A stretch of 43,370 nt of DNA, taken from WRAI01 sp031549605. GTDB taxonomy: Bacteria; Bacillota; Clostridia; Oscillospirales; UBA929. A program made the translations under genes and the position numbers. The stretch lies in the NCBI GenBank assembly GCA_031549605.1, contig JAVBPM010000012.1:1-43370 (forward strand), read 5' to 3'. Positions within the stretch are counted from its first letter, which is position 1, and each line of letters opens with the position of its first letter. The notes below the pieces were generated by a model, which worked only from the letters and a program-made list of their open reading frames with translations, was not told the DNA's origin and ran no database searches. Shown here one piece after another: positions 36,421 through 43,370 of the stretch.

Positions 36421-38361
36421 GTGAAATGTAAGGTATGTAATGCCGCAAATGCCGATGGCGCAACCACTTGCATGTGGTGTGGAACGCCATTGGGCAATGA
36501 TGTAATTGAGCCGGTGGTCGAGAATTCGCCAGCGGTCTATGTTGGTGATGTCGGTTTGCCGGTGGCTATGCCCGACATTCCGGCGGTTGAAGCACCGCCT
36601 GTTGACGAGCTGCCGCTGCCGGTTGTGGCGCAGCAGGAGGTCGAGCCTGAGCCCTTTACGCCGGTGGCCGAGCCTGCCCCGGTGGCCGAGGTTGCGCCGG
36701 AGCTGCCGGTTGTCGAGACGCCTGTGGCCGCTGAACAGCCGCCTGTTGCCGCGCCCGTTGAAGTGACACCGCAGCCGTCCAGCGCTGGTGTACAGCAGTT
36801 TTTCTCGCGTGTCCGCCAAGGCGGCAATGCTATGGCGCCCAAAGCGCCGGGCTTTGGCCAGCTGCGGTCGGGCATCGCGCCGTTGATTCGGACGCCAAGG
36901 GAGGACAAGCCGGTCGAACCGGCCGCTGACCCCGTTGTCGAGCAACCGCAGATGCTGCCTGCCGCAGAAGATGTGAGTCAGGCACCGATGGCCACGGCGG
37001 AGGAATACGCGTCAATGCTGACCGATGCTGAGGTGCCGGCAGCCGTTCCGCCCTTTGCGCCGCCGGCCGGACTGCCGGTGGTTGAAGATATGCCTAACCT
37101 AAGACTGGATATGCCTGAAGCGACGGAGATGCCGCAGATTGGATTCTCGGCGCCGGTTGAACAGTCGGTCGCCATGCCGGAAATGAACTATGCTGCACCC
37201 GAAGCCGTTGCCCCGCAGCCGGTTGAGCAGTGTGTCGCACAGCCGGAGCTGCCGCAGATTGGCTTTGCGGCGCCGGTTGAACAGTCGGTCGTCATGCCGG
37301 AAATGAACTATGCTGCACCCGAAGCCGTTACCCCGCAGCCGGTTGAGCAGCATGCCGCACAGCCGGCCATGTCGCAGATTGGCTTTGCGGCGCCGGTCGA
37401 ACAGCCGGTCGCCATGCCGGAAATGAACTACGCTGCACCTGAAGCCGTTGCCCCGCAGCCGATTGAACAGTATGCCGCACAGCCGGAGCTGCCGCAGGTT
37501 GCTTTTGCGGCGCCGGTCGAACAGCCGGTCGCCATGCCGGAAATAAATTATGCTGCACCTGAAGCCATTGCCCCGCAGCCGGTTGAACAGTATGCCGCAC
37601 AGCCGGAGATGCCGCAGGTTGCTTTTGCAGCACAAGTCGAACAGCCGGTCGCCATGCCGGAAATGAATTACACTACACCCGAAGCTGTTGCACCGCAGCC
37701 GGTCGCTCAGCCGGAGATTGCGGCGCCCGCGCCCTATTTGGATATGGCGTCCGTATCCACCTACAGCCCTGTTGAAGAGCTGGCCGACCAGATTCGTCAA
37801 ACGACGCAAGCGCAACAGGAGCCGGTTGACACTGGTTATATTGCCGCGCCGCAGCTGCCCCAGTTGGTTCAGCAGCCGGCCGATGACCCTTACGCCTCAG
37901 CGCAGGTGGCGGCACCTGTACAGCCGGTGGCTGTCGCACCGCAGCCGGATGGACAGCCGGCTTCTGCCGAGGCACCCATTGAGTTTCCCTATCAGCCGGA
38001 GGAGCCGGCCCCGGTGCCGAGTGCGCCGGCGTCGGGCTGGACCAGCGGACCGGTGGGCAGCTTTGGTGCCAGCAATGCCAAGGTTGTCTCGCTTGACGCA
38101 GCCGAGCCCATTGCGGACCACGACGAGCCGCAGGAAACGGAGGGTCGTCTGTCGGTGGCGATGGTGCTTATGATGACTCTTTTGGCAGCCGTTCCGCTCC
38201 TTGGCGTCTTCTTCAGCGCCAACTGGGCATTTAGCCGCAAAAGTGACACCAGTAAGAGCGCGCTGGGCAAGGTGCTACTCGTGCTTAGTCTGCTGGTGAC
38301 GATTGGTGTTGCGGCGCTTGGCGTCCTGACGCTGATTGAGGGCATGACGATCCAGTTTTAA
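36421..38361 (+). CDS. Zinc-ribbon protein with Pro/Ala repeats and C-terminal membrane helices
   Basis: 646 residues from a GTG at 36421 (AAAGGAGG seven bases upstream). The N-terminal zinc ribbon reads KCKVCN...TCMWCG. Then comes a very long low-complexity region rich in Pro, Val, Ala, Glu and Gln, including a five-copy 40-residue repeat (about 240-430). Two membrane helices near the C-terminus (VLMMTLLAAVPLLGVFFSA and LLVLSLLVTIGVAALGVL) anchor it. The family and function are unknown. It is followed by a GT4 gene two bases later and endonuclease III, probably one transcript. Confidence 0.82.
   Translation: MKCKVCNAANADGATTCMWCGTPLGNDVIEPVVENSPAVYVGDVGLPVAMPDIPAVEAPPVDELPLPVVAQQEVEPEPFTPVAEPAPVAEVAPELPVVETPVAAEQPPVAAPVEVTPQPSSAGVQQFFSRVRQGGNAMAPKAPGFGQLRSGIAPLIRTPREDKPVEPAADPVVEQPQMLPAAEDVSQAPMATAEEYASMLTDAEVPAAVPPFAPPAGLPVVEDMPNLRLDMPEATEMPQIGFSAPVEQSVAMPEMNYAAPEAVAPQPVEQCVAQPELPQIGFAAPVEQSVVMPEMNYAAPEAVTPQPVEQHAAQPAMSQIGFAAPVEQPVAMPEMNYAAPEAVAPQPIEQYAAQPELPQVAFAAPVEQPVAMPEINYAAPEAIAPQPVEQYAAQPEMPQVAFAAQVEQPVAMPEMNYTTPEAVAPQPVAQPEIAAPAPYLDMASVSTYSPVEELADQIRQTTQAQQEPVDTGYIAAPQLPQLVQQPADDPYASAQVAAPVQPVAVAPQPDGQPASAEAPIEFPYQPEEPAPVPSAPASGWTSGPVGSFGASNAKVVSLDAAEPIADHDEPQETEGRLSVAMVLMMTLLAAVPLLGVFFSANWAFSRKSDTSKSALGKVLLVLSLLVTIGVAALGVLTLIEGMTIQF
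37138..37713 (+). repeat. 120-bp tandem repeat in the zinc-ribbon gene
   Basis: Units start at 37138, 37258, 37378, 37498 and 37618 (the last partial) with exactly 120 bases between them. Each codes for 40 residues with the core APVEQ-x-V-x-MPEMNYAAPEAV followed by PQP-V/I-EQ-x-x-AQPE. The units differ at synonymous and some other sites, so they are not brand-new copies. Confidence 0.93.
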
Positions 38362-38363
38362 TC

Positions 38364-39554
38364 ATGCAGAGACGCTGGGCTCAATTTACAGACGGCTTCG
38401 CACCCGCCATTGACGGTGTTGCAACGGTAGTCGACGGTTATGCGTCGACCTTGCAGCAGCATGGTGGGTGTGTTGTTGTTGCGCCAAAGGAACCGAAATA
38501 CAAGGATGTGAAAGACTATCGAGTCATCCGCGTACCGTCGGTTAAAACGCATAAGAAGATTGGTTATCGCGTCGCGTCACCCATTGAGGTGCGTGTGGTG
38601 GCTGAGCTAAAAAAGATGCCAATTGCACTAGTGCACTGTCACAGCCCCTTTTCGCTGTCTTTTTTAGCCGAATCGGCCGCCAAGGCGTGTAAAGTGCCGT
38701 CGATTATCACCTACCACACCAAGTATGCACAGGACATTGAGCGCAGCGTGCCGGCGCCGTTTCGCGAACTGGTCGCCGATTTTGTGGTGCAACGCTACAA
38801 GACCTTTGACGAGGTGTGGACCGTTAGCCGTGGCGCGGCCGCTGACTTGCGGCAGCTGGGCTTTAAGGGCGGTGTGGTTGTGATGCCCAACGGGTGCAGC
38901 ATGTCGACCGCGCCGGTTGACGAGCGACTGGTACGGCAGGTCAACGACAGGCACGGCTTGCAGCCCGATGTGCCGGTGCTGCTGTTTGTCGGGCGCATGA
39001 TTTGGTACAAGGGCATTGATATGATTTTACACACGCTGGCCGAGATGAAGAAGGCGGGCGCGGCGTTTCGGATGCTGTTTGTCGGCGACGGCAGCGACAG
39101 CAAGGACATTCAGGCGACGGCGCACTCGATGGCGTTAGACGACTGCGTTGCCTTTGTCGGCAAGGTGGCCGACCGTGAGCTGCTGCGCGCCTACTATGCG
39201 CGCGCCGATTTATTTTACTTTCCCTCCACGTTTGATACCAGCGGCTTGGTAGTGCAGGAGGCGGCGGCGCTGGGCTGTCCCAGTGCGGCGCTGCGAGACA
39301 CCTGCGTGGCCGAGGCCATGGTCGATGGGCGAAACGGCCTGTTGGTCGGTGACGATCCTCAAGCGGCGGCGGCCGATTTGCTGGCACTGCTGCGGCAGCC
39401 GGAGCGGTTAAAGGCGCTGGGTGAAGCGGCACGGCATGAGGTCTATATCAGCTGGGATGTCGCGATGCGAAATGTCATGGCGCGCTACGAGCAGGTGCTG
39501 GCGCATAGCCGGCGCGTGAAAAAAACGCGCCGCGTGACCGGAGGAAAGACATGA
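38364..39554 (+). CDS. GT4-family glycosyltransferase
   Basis: 396 residues. The N-terminal FTDGFAPAIDGVATVVDGYA is the typical donor/acceptor start of GT4 enzymes (similar to diacylglycerol glucosyltransferases). In the C-terminal half VLLFVGRMIWYKGIDMILHTL and the E-x7-E motif in FDTSGLVVQEAAALGCP are visible. The acceptor is unknown, perhaps a membrane lipid. It has no obvious ribosome-binding site, and its ATG lies two bases after the zinc-ribbon gene stop, so it may depend on translational coupling. Its stop overlaps nth (ATGA). Confidence 0.86.
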   Translation: MQRRWAQFTDGFAPAIDGVATVVDGYASTLQQHGGCVVVAPKEPKYKDVKDYRVIRVPSVKTHKKIGYRVASPIEVRVVAELKKMPIALVHCHSPFSLSFLAESAAKACKVPSIITYHTKYAQDIERSVPAPFRELVADFVVQRYKTFDEVWTVSRGAAADLRQLGFKGGVVVMPNGCSMSTAPVDERLVRQVNDRHGLQPDVPVLLFVGRMIWYKGIDMILHTLAEMKKAGAAFRMLFVGDGSDSKDIQATAHSMALDDCVAFVGKVADRELLRAYYARADLFYFPSTFDTSGLVVQEAAALGCPSAALRDTCVAEAMVDGRNGLLVGDDPQAAAADLLALLRQPERLKALGEAARHEVYISWDVAMRNVMARYEQVLAHSRRVKKTRRVTGGKT

Positions 39555-40177
39555 CAAAAAGAGGGAGAGCCGCCGCTGTTGTTGAGCAGCTCACGGCACT
39601 GTATCCTGAAGCGCTGTGCTCGCTGGTGTATGACGTTGACTGGCAGCTGCTGTTTGCCACACGGTTGTCGGCACAGTGCACCGACGCGCGCGTTAATCAG
39701 ATCACGCCGCTGTTGTTCGGCGCCTTTGGTAGCTTGGAAGCGCTGGCAGAGGCCGATTTGGCGGCGGTGGAGGACATTGTGCGGCCCTGCGGCTACTACC
39801 GCGCCAAGGCCCATGATATTGTACTGTGCGCACGGGCGCTGCTGGAGCGGCACGGCGGCCGAGTCCCGGACACGATGGAGGCGCTGCTGGCGTTGCCGGG
39901 CGTGGGCCGCAAGACGGCCAATTTAATTCTCGGTGATTTGTACAAGCAGCCGGCCATTGTTGCCGATACCCATTGCATTCGCATCAGCAACCGGCTTGGG
40001 CTGGCGAACAGCGCTGATCCGGCCAAGGTGGAGGTGCAGCTTAAGGCGCTTATCGCCCCAGTGGAGCAAAGCGATTTTTGCCACCGATTGGTATTCTTTG
40101 GGCGCGACGTCTGCCGCGCGCGCAGCCCGCAGTGCGGCGGCTGCCCACTGCTGCCGTTGTGCCCGACGGGTAAATAG
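39551..40177 (+). CDS. nth: Endonuclease III
   Basis: 208 residues. The helix-hairpin-helix LPGVGRKTAN contains the catalytic Lys, VADTHC the catalytic Asp, and the C-terminal four cysteines follow the Cx6Cx2Cx5C pattern of the [4Fe-4S] cluster. It removes oxidised pyrimidines from DNA and cuts the abasic site. The start overlaps the GT4 stop by four bases with GGAGGAAAG upstream. Last gene of its operon. Confidence 0.96.
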   Translation: MTKRGRAAAVVEQLTALYPEALCSLVYDVDWQLLFATRLSAQCTDARVNQITPLLFGAFGSLEALAEADLAAVEDIVRPCGYYRAKAHDIVLCARALLERHGGRVPDTMEALLALPGVGRKTANLILGDLYKQPAIVADTHCIRISNRLGLANSADPAKVEVQLKALIAPVEQSDFCHRLVFFGRDVCRARSPQCGGCPLLPLCPTGK

Positions 40178-40187
40178 AGCGAGAAAA

Positions 40188-40484
40188 AAGCGCCGACGAC
40201 TGTCGGCGCTTCAGCGCGTTAAAAAACTTGTTTTTTGGCCCGCTGACAGACTGGAAAAGAAGTGCGCAGGCAAAGAAACGCTGTCCGTCGGCGTACGATG
40301 GCACGCTAGGACAGCTTTTTTGCAGCAAGTAAAACCATTGCGACGCACCGACCCTGTCGGTGCTTCGCAAATCATTAGCGGAGAAGCAAAACGCCGCCTT
40401 ACGTCGCCGCTTCCGCTCTTTTCCGGCGCTGGTTTTACGGTGCGCGCTTGTTTGACAGTCTGAAGCGCCGACGACTGTCGGCGC
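40188..40484. repeat. Structured intergenic stretch bounded by two copies of one palindrome
   Basis: The gap of 324 bases between nth and the convergent SGNH gene holds no gene. The palindrome GCGCCGAC-GACT-GTCGGCGC occurs at 40190-40209 and again, in the same orientation, at 40465-40484. Between them are a terminator-like hairpin (40280-40321), a hairpin TTGCGA-x-GCACCG around 40338-40370, a hairpin around 40378-40425, and an outer pairing of GTAAAACCA (40329-40337) with TGGTTTTAC (40430-40438). It may be a small non-autonomous element or an RNA. Confidence 0.5.
40280..40321 (+). terminator. Terminator-like hairpin downstream of nth
   Basis: GCTGTCC (40280-40286) pairs with GGACAGC (40309-40315), with an inner GCGT/ACGC pairing, and is followed by six T (40316-40321). 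It could end the zinc-ribbon/GT4/nth transcript or an RNA made within the gap. Confidence 0.65.
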
Positions 40485-40501
40485 CTTGCTATAGGTGACG
40501 G

Positions 40502-41866
40502 TTATTTCTTCTTGATAAACACGACGTAGATGACCAATACGATGATGAGCAGGATGGACGCGGCGGCCACAATCAGCCACACCAGCGTGCTACTCTTGAT
40601 GGGCTTGGTTGTTTCGTAAGGCTGGATGGCCTTGCTGCCGGTGCCGTCGGTGGTGACGGTGAGCGACTGGATTGTCAACCCGGTGCCCGACGCGCGAGTC
40701 AGCGAGACCAAGAGGCTGTTAACCGAGACAAAGCCGTACTGGTCAATGGTGCCCTCGGGAAACATCTCCGCTGTCAGCTCAAGGGTGCCGGACAACGACT
40801 GGTTGGGTGCCAGCGCGCCGCCGTCGGTGAACTGGGCGTTGGGCAGATAGCTGCCCAAATTGAGCTGCAATCGCTCGTCCTCAGCGGTGCGCGAGGTTGA
40901 GTTTGCGAGCAACAGCGTCAGCGTGGTGTTGGCTGTGCCGGTCGCCAGCTTGAAATTGAGCTTGGTGCCTTTGACGGGAATGGAATAGCCGTCGTGCGGC
41001 AGGTCGTAGCTGGCGAGGCCGTCGTCGCCGTTGAATTTGAGCGCCAGCGTTCTGTCGGTTTGGTTGAATGTAAGTTCGGGCTGCTTGGCCAGCCAGTCGG
41101 CTTGGTCTAAACTGACCAACGACACGGTTTGCACGCCGCGAACGATGGTCGGCTCGCGTGCCGGCGCGGTGTTGGCGGCATTGGGGTCGCGTTTGAACTG
41201 CTCGTTGAACACGTTGCCGAGGGCGCGCGCGTAGTGCTGGTTGCCCTGCGCGGCCAGATGGTAGCCGTCGGCCTGCAAAAAGTGGCCGATGTCGTACTGC
41301 TGACATTCCTGCGCTATGTCGATCAGCGGCACCTCGTTAGCAGCGGCCACGGTGCGGATGGCGGCGTTGTAGGTGTCCAGCACGGCCATGGCGCCGCCGG
41401 CGTCACGGTAGAGGCTGGGCTTGCCGGCCATTGCCGGGTCCATGTACGGGCAGGTGAGCAGCAGCGGTTGCACGTCGTTGGCGATCAGCCGCACAACGAG
41501 GTCGGTCAGGTTGGCGGTGAAGTCGTCCAGTTTGACGCGCGGTTGATTTTCACGGGTGCAGATAAAATCGGAGCTGCCGAAAGCCAGCACGGCCAGCGTC
41601 GGCTTTTTGTCCAGCACATCCTGCTGCAACTTGTCTTTGGCTTGTGCGGTGGTGTAGTCGGCCGCTGCGGCGTTGACGAGCGTCATGTTGAACTGGGTGG
41701 CCACCGTACGCGGCCAGGAGGCCTCGGCGGTGATGCCGTCGCCGTAGCAGACCAATGTGGCGCCGTCGAGTACGCGCTCGGACGCCGGTGTAAAGGCGGC
41801 CAGCGCCGACAGCGGCAGCGCCAGCGTCAGGACAAGCAGCAGCAGTGTTGTGGTGAGTCGTTTCAT
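40502..41866 (-). CDS. SGNH/GDSL-hydrolase-like protein, membrane anchored, altered active site
   Basis: 454 residues with a signal peptide (1-23, ending ALA) and a C-terminal membrane helix plus KKK (WLIVAAASILLIIVLVIYVVFIKKK). The SGNH-like domain lies at about 35-225: YGDGITAEASWP matches block I but has Gly44 for the nucleophile Ser; block III is GSSD (97-100) instead of GxND; block V DGYH (D200, H203) is intact. So it lacks the usual nucleophile and may be a binding protein. The second half looks like a beta-rich domain. It overlaps the Gx gene by four bases. Confidence 0.78.
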   Translation of the reverse strand: MKRLTTTLLLLVLTLALPLSALAAFTPASERVLDGATLVCYGDGITAEASWPRTVATQFNMTLVNAAAADYTTAQAKDKLQQDVLDKKPTLAVLAFGSSDFICTRENQPRVKLDDFTANLTDLVVRLIANDVQPLLLTCPYMDPAMAGKPSLYRDAGGAMAVLDTYNAAIRTVAAANEVPLIDIAQECQQYDIGHFLQADGYHLAAQGNQHYARALGNVFNEQFKRDPNAANTAPAREPTIVRGVQTVSLVSLDQADWLAKQPELTFNQTDRTLALKFNGDDGLASYDLPHDGYSIPVKGTKLNFKLATGTANTTLTLLLANSTSRTAEDERLQLNLGSYLPNAQFTDGGALAPNQSLSGTLELTAEMFPEGTIDQYGFVSVNSLLVSLTRASGTGLTIQSLTVTTDGTGSKAIQPYETTKPIKSSTLVWLIVAAASILLIIVLVIYVVFIKKK

Positions 41867-42363
41867 AGGATCCCTCCGTTTAGTCGCTTAGTGATTAGCC
41901 AGCAGCACAGGCCGGTCAGCAGTCCGGCGGCCATGCCTACCAGCAGTAGCGGTGGCAAAAAGTCGAGCAGCGCGCTGTTTTGAAACAACAGCGCGGCGGC
42001 CAGTAGTTGGCCGAGGTTGTGGCAGGCGCCGCCCGCCATGCTGATGCCAACAAGTCCAAAGACCCGGCAGCGCAATAGTAGCGCCATAACGGCCAGACTA
42101 AGCAGTGCGCCGGCCATGCCGAAGGCCAGTGACGCGACATTGCCAAACAGCAGGCTAACCAGCACAACGCGGAGTACGGTAATACTGCACGCCACAGCCA
42201 GTCCGTCGGTCAGCAGCGCCATCAGCACGGCGATGTTGGCCAGCCCTAATTTGATGCCGGGCACGGCCGACGAGACGTTGACCAGTGACTCGGCGTAGCT
42301 GAGTGCCAGCGCCAGACTGAGATAGGCGGCGGCGCGCGCCAGCCGCTTGCTGGCGGCGCTCAT
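41863..42363 (-). CDS. Gx transporter-family membrane protein
   Basis: 166 residues, five or six membrane helices. VNVSSAVPGIKLGLANIAVLMAL and FGMAGALLSLAVMALL belong to the Pfam family PF07456 (called heptaprenyl diphosphate synthase component I; Gx transporter). These proteins resemble the substrate-binding component of ECF transporters. The gene often lies next to a NusG domain II gene, as here. Substrate unknown. Both ends overlap their neighbours by ATGA. Confidence 0.88.
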   Translation of the reverse strand: MSAASKRLARAAAYLSLALALSYAESLVNVSSAVPGIKLGLANIAVLMALLTDGLAVACSITVLRVVLVSLLFGNVASLAFGMAGALLSLAVMALLLRCRVFGLVGISMAGGACHNLGQLLAAALLFQNSALLDFLPPLLLVGMAAGLLTGLCCWLITKRLNGGIL

Positions 42364-42728
42364 GAGCTGACGGCGTCAACGGCGCCGTGGCCGAGCGTGA
42401 CGACCAGCCGGTGCGGCAGGCAGATGAGGCTGCCGCCGTCGGTTTGGGTCAAGGCTCGCTGGTGGGTGCACTGCTTGTCGGGACAGTCGGCGTCCGAGAC
42501 CCAGACGCGGCCGTCGGCAATGGTAACGGTGTTGTGCCCGCGCTCGGTGTCTATGGCAATGACGGTGTCGATGCTCAGGTTGTACTGCCCGTACAGCGCG
42601 CTATCGACGGCAATGACCACGGTGTCGCCGGTGCGTTCGGACGGCAGCAGCCACAGCAGCAGCGCGGCGACCACTACTACCAGCGCCAGCAAGGCGTCGG
42701 CAAATGTGAAGGCACGCGGCTTGGCCAT
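42360..42728 (-). CDS. NusG domain II-containing protein
   Basis: 122 residues: a membrane helix at 10-28 (ALLALVVVVAALLLWLL), then an extracytoplasmic domain with VSDADCPDKQCTHQRALTQ and SLICLPHRLVV, the cysteine-containing pattern of the NusG domain II family (PF07009). Despite the name it is not the transcription factor. It commonly pairs with a Gx transporter and sometimes with flavin-transfer genes. Its start is two bases after the fhs stop. Confidence 0.87.
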   Translation of the reverse strand: MAKPRAFTFADALLALVVVVAALLLWLLPSERTGDTVVIAVDSALYGQYNLSIDTVIAIDTERGHNTVTIADGRVWVSDADCPDKQCTHQRALTQTDGGSLICLPHRLVVTLGHGAVDAVSS

Positions 42729-42730
42729 GG

Positions 42731-43370
42731 CTAAAAGAGACCGTGGATGGTGCCGGTGGCGTCGGTGTCAATACGCTCGGCCGACGGGCTTTTGGGTAGG
42801 CCGGGCATGGTCATTATGTCGCCGGTGGTGACCACGACAAACCCCGCGCCCGCCGACAGGCGCACCGCCTGCACGGTCATGGCAAAGCCGGACGGCGCGT
42901 TGCGCAGCGTGGCGTCGTCGGACAGCGAGTACTGCGTTTTGGCTATGCAGACGGGCAGCGCGCCGTAGCCTTGCTGCTCCAGCTTGTTCAGCATCTTAAG
43001 CGCCGCGTTGCTGAAGTCGACGCGGCCGGCGCCGTAATAGTCAAGGCAAACCTGCTCGATTTTGGCCTTGAGCGGCTGCTCGAGCTCATAGAGAAAGGTG
43101 CAGTCCGACTGCTCGGTGTTGACAATGACCTCACGTGCCAGTGTCTTCATGCCGCGACCTCCCAGTGCATGTCCTTCAGCGACGGCGACGGCGTACCCCT
43201 TGGCGCGGCAGGCGTCAACCAGCAGTTTGAGTTCCTCGGTGCTGTCGGCGTCAAAGCGGTTGACGGCCACCACGACACGCAGCCCCAGCTTGTTCTGCAC
43301 GTTGTCGCAGTGACGCCACAGGTTGTCAAGCCCCCGGCGCAGCGCCTCGGTGTCTGGCTTTTGCAGATTG
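42731..43370 (-). CDS. fhs: Formate-tetrahydrofolate ligase, C-terminal part
   Basis: The frame is open from the window end and covers the last 212 residues. NLQKPDTEALRRGLDNLWRH, VVVAVNRFDADSTEEL, and AGAGFVVVTTGDIMTMPGLP followed by a GLF end are typical of Fhs. It makes 10-formyl-THF from formate, THF and ATP, and is common in anaerobic clostridia. The N-terminal part with the P-loop is beyond the window. It heads the minus-strand group with the NusG II, Gx and SGNH genes. Confidence 0.95.
   Translation of the reverse strand, partial: NLQKPDTEALRRGLDNLWRHCDNVQNKLGLRVVVAVNRFDADSTEELKLLVDACRAKGYAVAVAEGHALGGRGMKTLAREVIVNTEQSDCTFLYELEQPLKAKIEQVCLDYYGAGRVDFSNAALKMLNKLEQQGYGALPVCIAKTQYSLSDDATLRNAPSGFAMTVQAVRLSAGAGFVVVTTGDIMTMPGLPKSPSAERIDTDATGTIHGLF

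Noticed and set aside
37138..37713. CRISPR-like periodicity
   Set aside because: The 120-base period is in frame, the units are contiguous without unique spacers and they encode a protein repeat.
37099..37815. A repetitive minus-strand open frame opposite the 120-bp repeats
   Set aside because: Its repeats are simply the complement of those in the zinc-ribbon gene, which has start, ribosome site and zinc ribbon.

Overview
The window is about 43 kb of a high-GC Firmicutes chromosome, most likely a clostridial gut-type anaerobe near the Oscillospirales/Ruminococcaceae. That placement is inferred from several things: the order of the ribosomal/secY/rpoA cluster, including a KOW-domain gene between map and infA; zinc-binding (C+) forms of S4, L36 and adenylate kinase; strong Shine-Dalgarno sites; consensus sigma-A promoters; a Na+-pumping decarboxylase; formate-THF ligase; and several families typical of clostridia (TSCPD, Gx transporter, NusG domain II, TIGR03915/TIGR03916). 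No species-level marker was identified.

Layout. 1-6.4 kb: end of the spc/alpha operon (rplO', secY, adk, map, KOW gene, infA, rpmJ, rpsM, rpsK, rpsD, rpoA, rplQ) closed by a terminator. 6.4-10.3 kb: a small membrane protein, a TSCPD protein and prmA (minus), a YihY membrane protein, tRNA-Arg(ACG), and an XRE regulator coupled to a NUDIX hydrolase. 10.3-14.3 kb (minus): lepA, a GNAT gene, hemW and a second GNAT gene. 14.4-18.3 kb: lexA with a probable operator in its own promoter, a large zinc-ribbon membrane protein, and an RlmA-type rRNA methyltransferase. 18.3-21.8 kb (minus): a four-gene Na+-translocating decarboxylase (oadA, oadG, biotin carrier, oadB). 21.8-24.4 kb (minus): prfB, nitroreductase, ArsC/Spx-like protein, P-loop protein.

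24.4-26.9 kb: the remnant of a response-regulator gene, then an ABC-F ATPase behind a promoter, an 8-codon leader ORF and possible attenuator structures, then a CBS-domain protein whose ribosome-binding site is buried in a hairpin. 26.9-29.3 kb (minus): a polytopic membrane protein and a GT2 glycosyltransferase. 29.4-30.7 kb (minus): an ANT(6)-like nucleotidyltransferase fused to a YpsA/SLOG-like domain, transcribed divergently from ahcY-metK of the SAM cycle. Then rpsT. 33.6-36.3 kb (minus): an operon of CYTH protein, TIGR03916-type radical SAM protein and TIGR03915-type protein; its promoter contains the same AAAC-N4-GTTT palindrome as the lexA promoter, which suggests SOS control. 36.4-40.2 kb: a zinc-ribbon membrane protein with five 40-residue repeats, a GT4 glycosyltransferase and endonuclease III. 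40.2-40.5 kb: a structured intergenic stretch bounded by two copies of one palindrome. 40.5-43.4 kb (minus): formate-THF ligase (partial), NusG-domain-II protein, Gx transporter and an SGNH-like protein without the usual catalytic serine.

The best candidates for undescribed biology are the nucleotidyltransferase-SLOG fusion and the putative LexA-controlled CYTH/radical-SAM/TIGR03915 operon, followed by the ABC-F leader region. No CRISPR array, prophage, insertion sequence or rRNA operon was seen.
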